Shown here: positions 3,643 through 5,801 of the stretch, piece by piece
Numbering within the stretch: position 1 is the first letter of the stretch
Layout: the number at the start of each line of letters is the position of its first letter
Assembly (NCBI GenBank): GCA_023264475.1
Contig: JAHFMA010000035.1
Location: 1-5,801, forward strand
Source of the DNA: Candidatus Parcubacteria bacterium
GTDB lineage: Bacteria > Patescibacteriota > Minisyncoccia > Phycocordibacterales > PALSA-1337
Length of the DNA: 5,801 bases
Direction: 5' to 3'
Translations under genes and position numbers: made by a program
Notes under the pieces: model-generated
Told to the model about the DNA's origin: nothing
The model's input: the letters and a program-made list of their open reading frames with translations, nothing else
Databases searched by the model: none

Positions 3643-5787
3643 TTATTTCCTCTTCTCGGCGATCTCGAGGGCTACGTTGGTCGGAACGACCTCGTAGTGG
3701 TCGAATTCCATCTGAGCGGAACCCTGACCGGAAGTCATAGAACGCAGAGCTGTGGTGTAGCCGAACATCTCTGACAGCGGAACTTTGGCGATGATGGAGA
3801 TGACCTGACCCTTCGGGTTCTGGCCTTCGATGAGGCCGCGCTTGGAAGCGATAGAGCCGTTGACGTCGCCGATGTATTTCTCCGGACAGACGACTTCGAG
3901 CTTCATGATCGGCTCGAGGATGACCGGCTTGGCGCGCTTGGCGGCATCCTGGAAGGCCTGGCTAGCGGCGATCTTATACGCGATCTCGGAGGAGTCGACG
4001 TCGTGGTAGGAACCGAAGGTCAATTCGCAGGAGATGTTGACCAGCTTGTAGCCGGCGACGATGCCGCGATCGAGAGCTTCGCGGACGCCCTTCTCGACGG
4101 CCGGGATGAATTCGTTCGGGATCACGCCACCCTTGATGGAGTTGATGAATTCGAAGTCGTCGTAGCGCTTGACGTTCTTGGGAATCTTCTCGCCTTCGAC
4201 GAGCGGCTTCATCGGGCGGAGCGTGAGGCGGACGTGGCCGTACTGACCCTTACCGCCGGTCTGCTTGATGTATTTGTTCTCGGCTTCGGCTTCGGCCATG
4301 ATGGTCTCGCGATAAGCTACCTGAGGCTCGCCGACGGCTGCCTCCACTCCGAATTCGCGCTTCATGCGGTCCACCATGATCTCGAGGTGCAATTCGCCCA
4401 TACCGGAGATGATGGTCTCCCCTGTCTCCTGGTTGGAAGAGACGCGGAAGGTCGGGTCTTCGTTGCCAAGCTTGCGTAGAGCCATGCCCATCTTCTCTTG
4501 ATCAGCCTTGGTCTTGGGCTCGATGCGGAGCGACACGACCGGCTCCATGAATTTGATGACTTCGAGGACGATCGGATTGGCTTCATCGCAGAAGGTGTGG
4601 GAGGTGAGGGCATCCTTGAGGCCCACAGCGGCGGCGATCTCGCCGGCGAAGACCTTCTTGACCTCTTCGCGCTTGTCTGCCTGGAGGCGGACGATGCGGC
4701 CGAGGCGCTCCTTCTTGCCCGTAGTAGCATTGTATATATAGCTGCCAGCCTCGATCGATCCGGAATAGACGCGGAAGAAGGTCAGGGCGCCGACGAACGG
4801 ATCGTTCTGGAGCTTGAAGGCCAGAGCGGAGAACGGCTCCTCATCAGACGCATGACGGAAGATCTCAGCTCCGGTATTCGGGTCGATGCCCTTGATAGGC
4901 GGCATGTCGAGCGGAGACGGGAGATAGTCGACGACGGCATCTAGGACGAGCTGGACGCCGACGTTCTTGAGAGCCGAACCGGTGAAGACCGGGAAGATCT
5001 TGTTGGCGATCACGGCGGAACGCGTGAGCTTCTTGAGCTCATCGATGGAGAACTCTGCGCCTTCGAGGAACTTGCTCATGGCGGCATCGTCGGTCTCGAC
5101 GATCTTCTCGACCATCTCGGCGTGGAACTTCTTGGCGTCTGCGAGCAGATCGGTCGGGATCTCGCCTTCGACGACATCGATGCCCTTCTCGCCTGTGAAG
5201 GTGTAGGCCTTCATGCGCATGAGGTCGACGACGCCGTTGTGGTCGCCTTCTAGGCCGATCGGGATCTGGAAACGCACGGCATTCTTGTTCAAACGCTCCA
5301 AGATGGAAGCGAACGACTTCTCGAAAGAGGCGCCTGTGCGATCGAGCTTGTTGATGAAGCAGAGGCGAGGCACCTTGCCGTCATCGGCATAGCGCCAGTT
5401 GGTCTCGGACTGCGGTTCCACACCGGCCACGCCGTCGAAGACGACGACCGCGCCGTCGAGGACGCGCAGAGAGCGCTTGACCTCGACAGTGAAGTCGATG
5501 TGTCCCGGGGTGTCGATGATGTTGAAACGGACTTTCTTGGATGTGTCCGTCTTGGGCATGTAGGTCGGATTCCAGAAACAGGTGATGGCGGCGGCCGTGA
5601 TGGTGATGCCGCGCTCGCGCTCCTGCTCCATCCAGTCGGTGGTCGTGTTGCCGTCGTGCACCTCGCCGATCTTGTGCGTCATGCCTGTGTAGTACAGGAT
5701 GCGCTCCGAGGTGGTGGTCTTGCCGGCGTCGATGTGGGCGATGATGCCGAAGTTGCGGACCTTATCTAGGGAATAGTCGCGGTTCAT
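3643..5787 (-). CDS. fusA: Translation elongation factor EF-G
   Basis: EF-G is the GTPase that drives tRNA-mRNA translocation and, with RRF, ribosome recycling. The product has 714 residues against 704 in E. coli. The G domain shows AHIDAGKTT (17-25), a standard switch I ERERGITI (56-63), DTPGH (92-96) and NKLD (146-149; more often NKMD). A segment after Phe71-Trp72 (NPTYMPKTDTSKKVRF) is about four residues longer than in E. coli. Domain II (about 320-400), domain III (GNEDPTFRVS...GMGELHLEI), domain IV with the GSYHDVDSSE tip loop (His near 595, equivalent to the conserved domain-IV histidine) and domain V (LSEMFGYTTALRSMTSGQGS) are complete. The C-terminus ends EIAEKRK. The ATG at 5787 starts the canonical MNRDYSLDKVRNFGIIAHIDAGKT; there is no good alternative. 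Only 14 nt of leader are in the window; they hold no Shine-Dalgarno sequence. rpsL and rpsG would be expected upstream. The gene is intact and ordinary, unlike the neighbouring EF-Tu. Confidence 0.98.
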   Translation of the reverse strand: MNRDYSLDKVRNFGIIAHIDAGKTTTSERILYYTGMTHKIGEVHDGNTTTDWMEQERERGITITAAAITCFWNPTYMPKTDTSKKVRFNIIDTPGHIDFTVEVKRSLRVLDGAVVVFDGVAGVEPQSETNWRYADDGKVPRLCFINKLDRTGASFEKSFASILERLNKNAVRFQIPIGLEGDHNGVVDLMRMKAYTFTGEKGIDVVEGEIPTDLLADAKKFHAEMVEKIVETDDAAMSKFLEGAEFSIDELKKLTRSAVIANKIFPVFTGSALKNVGVQLVLDAVVDYLPSPLDMPPIKGIDPNTGAEIFRHASDEEPFSALAFKLQNDPFVGALTFFRVYSGSIEAGSYIYNATTGKKERLGRIVRLQADKREEVKKVFAGEIAAAVGLKDALTSHTFCDEANPIVLEVIKFMEPVVSLRIEPKTKADQEKMGMALRKLGNEDPTFRVSSNQETGETIISGMGELHLEIMVDRMKREFGVEAAVGEPQVAYRETIMAEAEAENKYIKQTGGKGQYGHVRLTLRPMKPLVEGEKIPKNVKRYDDFEFINSIKGGVIPNEFIPAVEKGVREALDRGIVAGYKLVNISCELTFGSYHDVDSSEIAYKIAASQAFQDAAKRAKPVILEPIMKLEVVCPEKYIGDVNGSIASKRGLIEGQNPKGQVISIIAKVPLSEMFGYTTALRSMTSGQGSAQMEFDHYEVVPTNVALEIAEKRK

Positions 5788-5801
5788 AGATTGATTATTG
5801 T
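5788..5801 (-). promoter_or_regulatory. AT-rich initiation region of fusA, no Shine-Dalgarno
   Basis: The 14 nt upstream of the fusA ATG read ACAATAATCAATCT. They cover the normal 5-10 nt Shine-Dalgarno spacing yet contain no GGAG-like sequence. The nonamer CAATAATCA recurs immediately before the tuf ATG. The window ends here, so anything further upstream is not visible. Confidence 0.4.

Noticed and set aside
4003..4944. Plus-strand open frames of 158 and 148 codons opposite fusA
   Set aside because: Both are acidic antisense shadows of the highly biased EF-G codons, with no recognisable domain or start context.
857..5787. Recoded UGA (SR1/Gracilibacteria-type genetic code)
   Set aside because: All four complete genes end in TAA and are read through without any in-frame TGA, so the standard bacterial code explains the window.

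Overview
The window reads almost entirely on the minus strand. It holds a bacterial translation gene cluster in the order fusA (EF-G), a gene for a secreted Ig/PKD-like protein, tuf (EF-Tu), rpsJ (S10) and the start of rplC (L3), which runs off the left edge. The classical str-S10 order (rpsL-rpsG-fusA-tuf-rpsJ-rplC) is therefore kept, except that an unrelated export gene sits between fusA and tuf. rpsL and rpsG would be expected beyond the right edge, but they are not in the window.

The likely source is a moderately GC-rich member of the Candidate Phyla Radiation (Patescibacteria), probably Parcubacteria-like. This is an inference from the Ala/Lys-rich extension of S10, the form of L3, an unusual EF-Tu switch I, and a secreted protein with 'PNGGESW...W' beta domains, which I associate with that group. 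All four visible stop codons are TAA and no in-frame TGA is used, so nothing suggests the UGA=Gly code of SR1/Gracilibacteria. A 16S or ribosomal-protein phylogeny would be needed to confirm the placement.

Layout, in transcription order (right to left): fusA 5787-3643; a 74-nt gap with a long inverted repeat; the secreted protein gene 3568-2261; a 216-nt gap; tuf 2044-857; a 24-nt gap; rpsJ 832-449; a 49-nt gap with a small hairpin; rplC from 399 leftward. The 216-nt gap is the densest non-coding stretch. It has a terminator-like hairpin, a 20-bp palindrome, an AT-rich promoter-like stretch, and a 48-nt imperfect stem-loop ending 18 nt before the tuf start.

None of the five starts has a recognisable Shine-Dalgarno sequence. 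fusA and tuf instead share an AATAATCA-type leader, and rpsJ and rplC share CACCATC directly before the ATG. EF-G, EF-Tu, S10 and L3 all serve the ribosome. The secreted protein has no evident link to translation; its position may reflect insertion into a highly expressed locus. The plus-strand reading frames lie antisense to these genes and I see no plus-strand gene. There is no tRNA, rRNA, CRISPR array or insertion sequence. No wholly new system is evident; the best leads are the inserted secretory gene, the EF-Tu switch I and the structured tuf leader.
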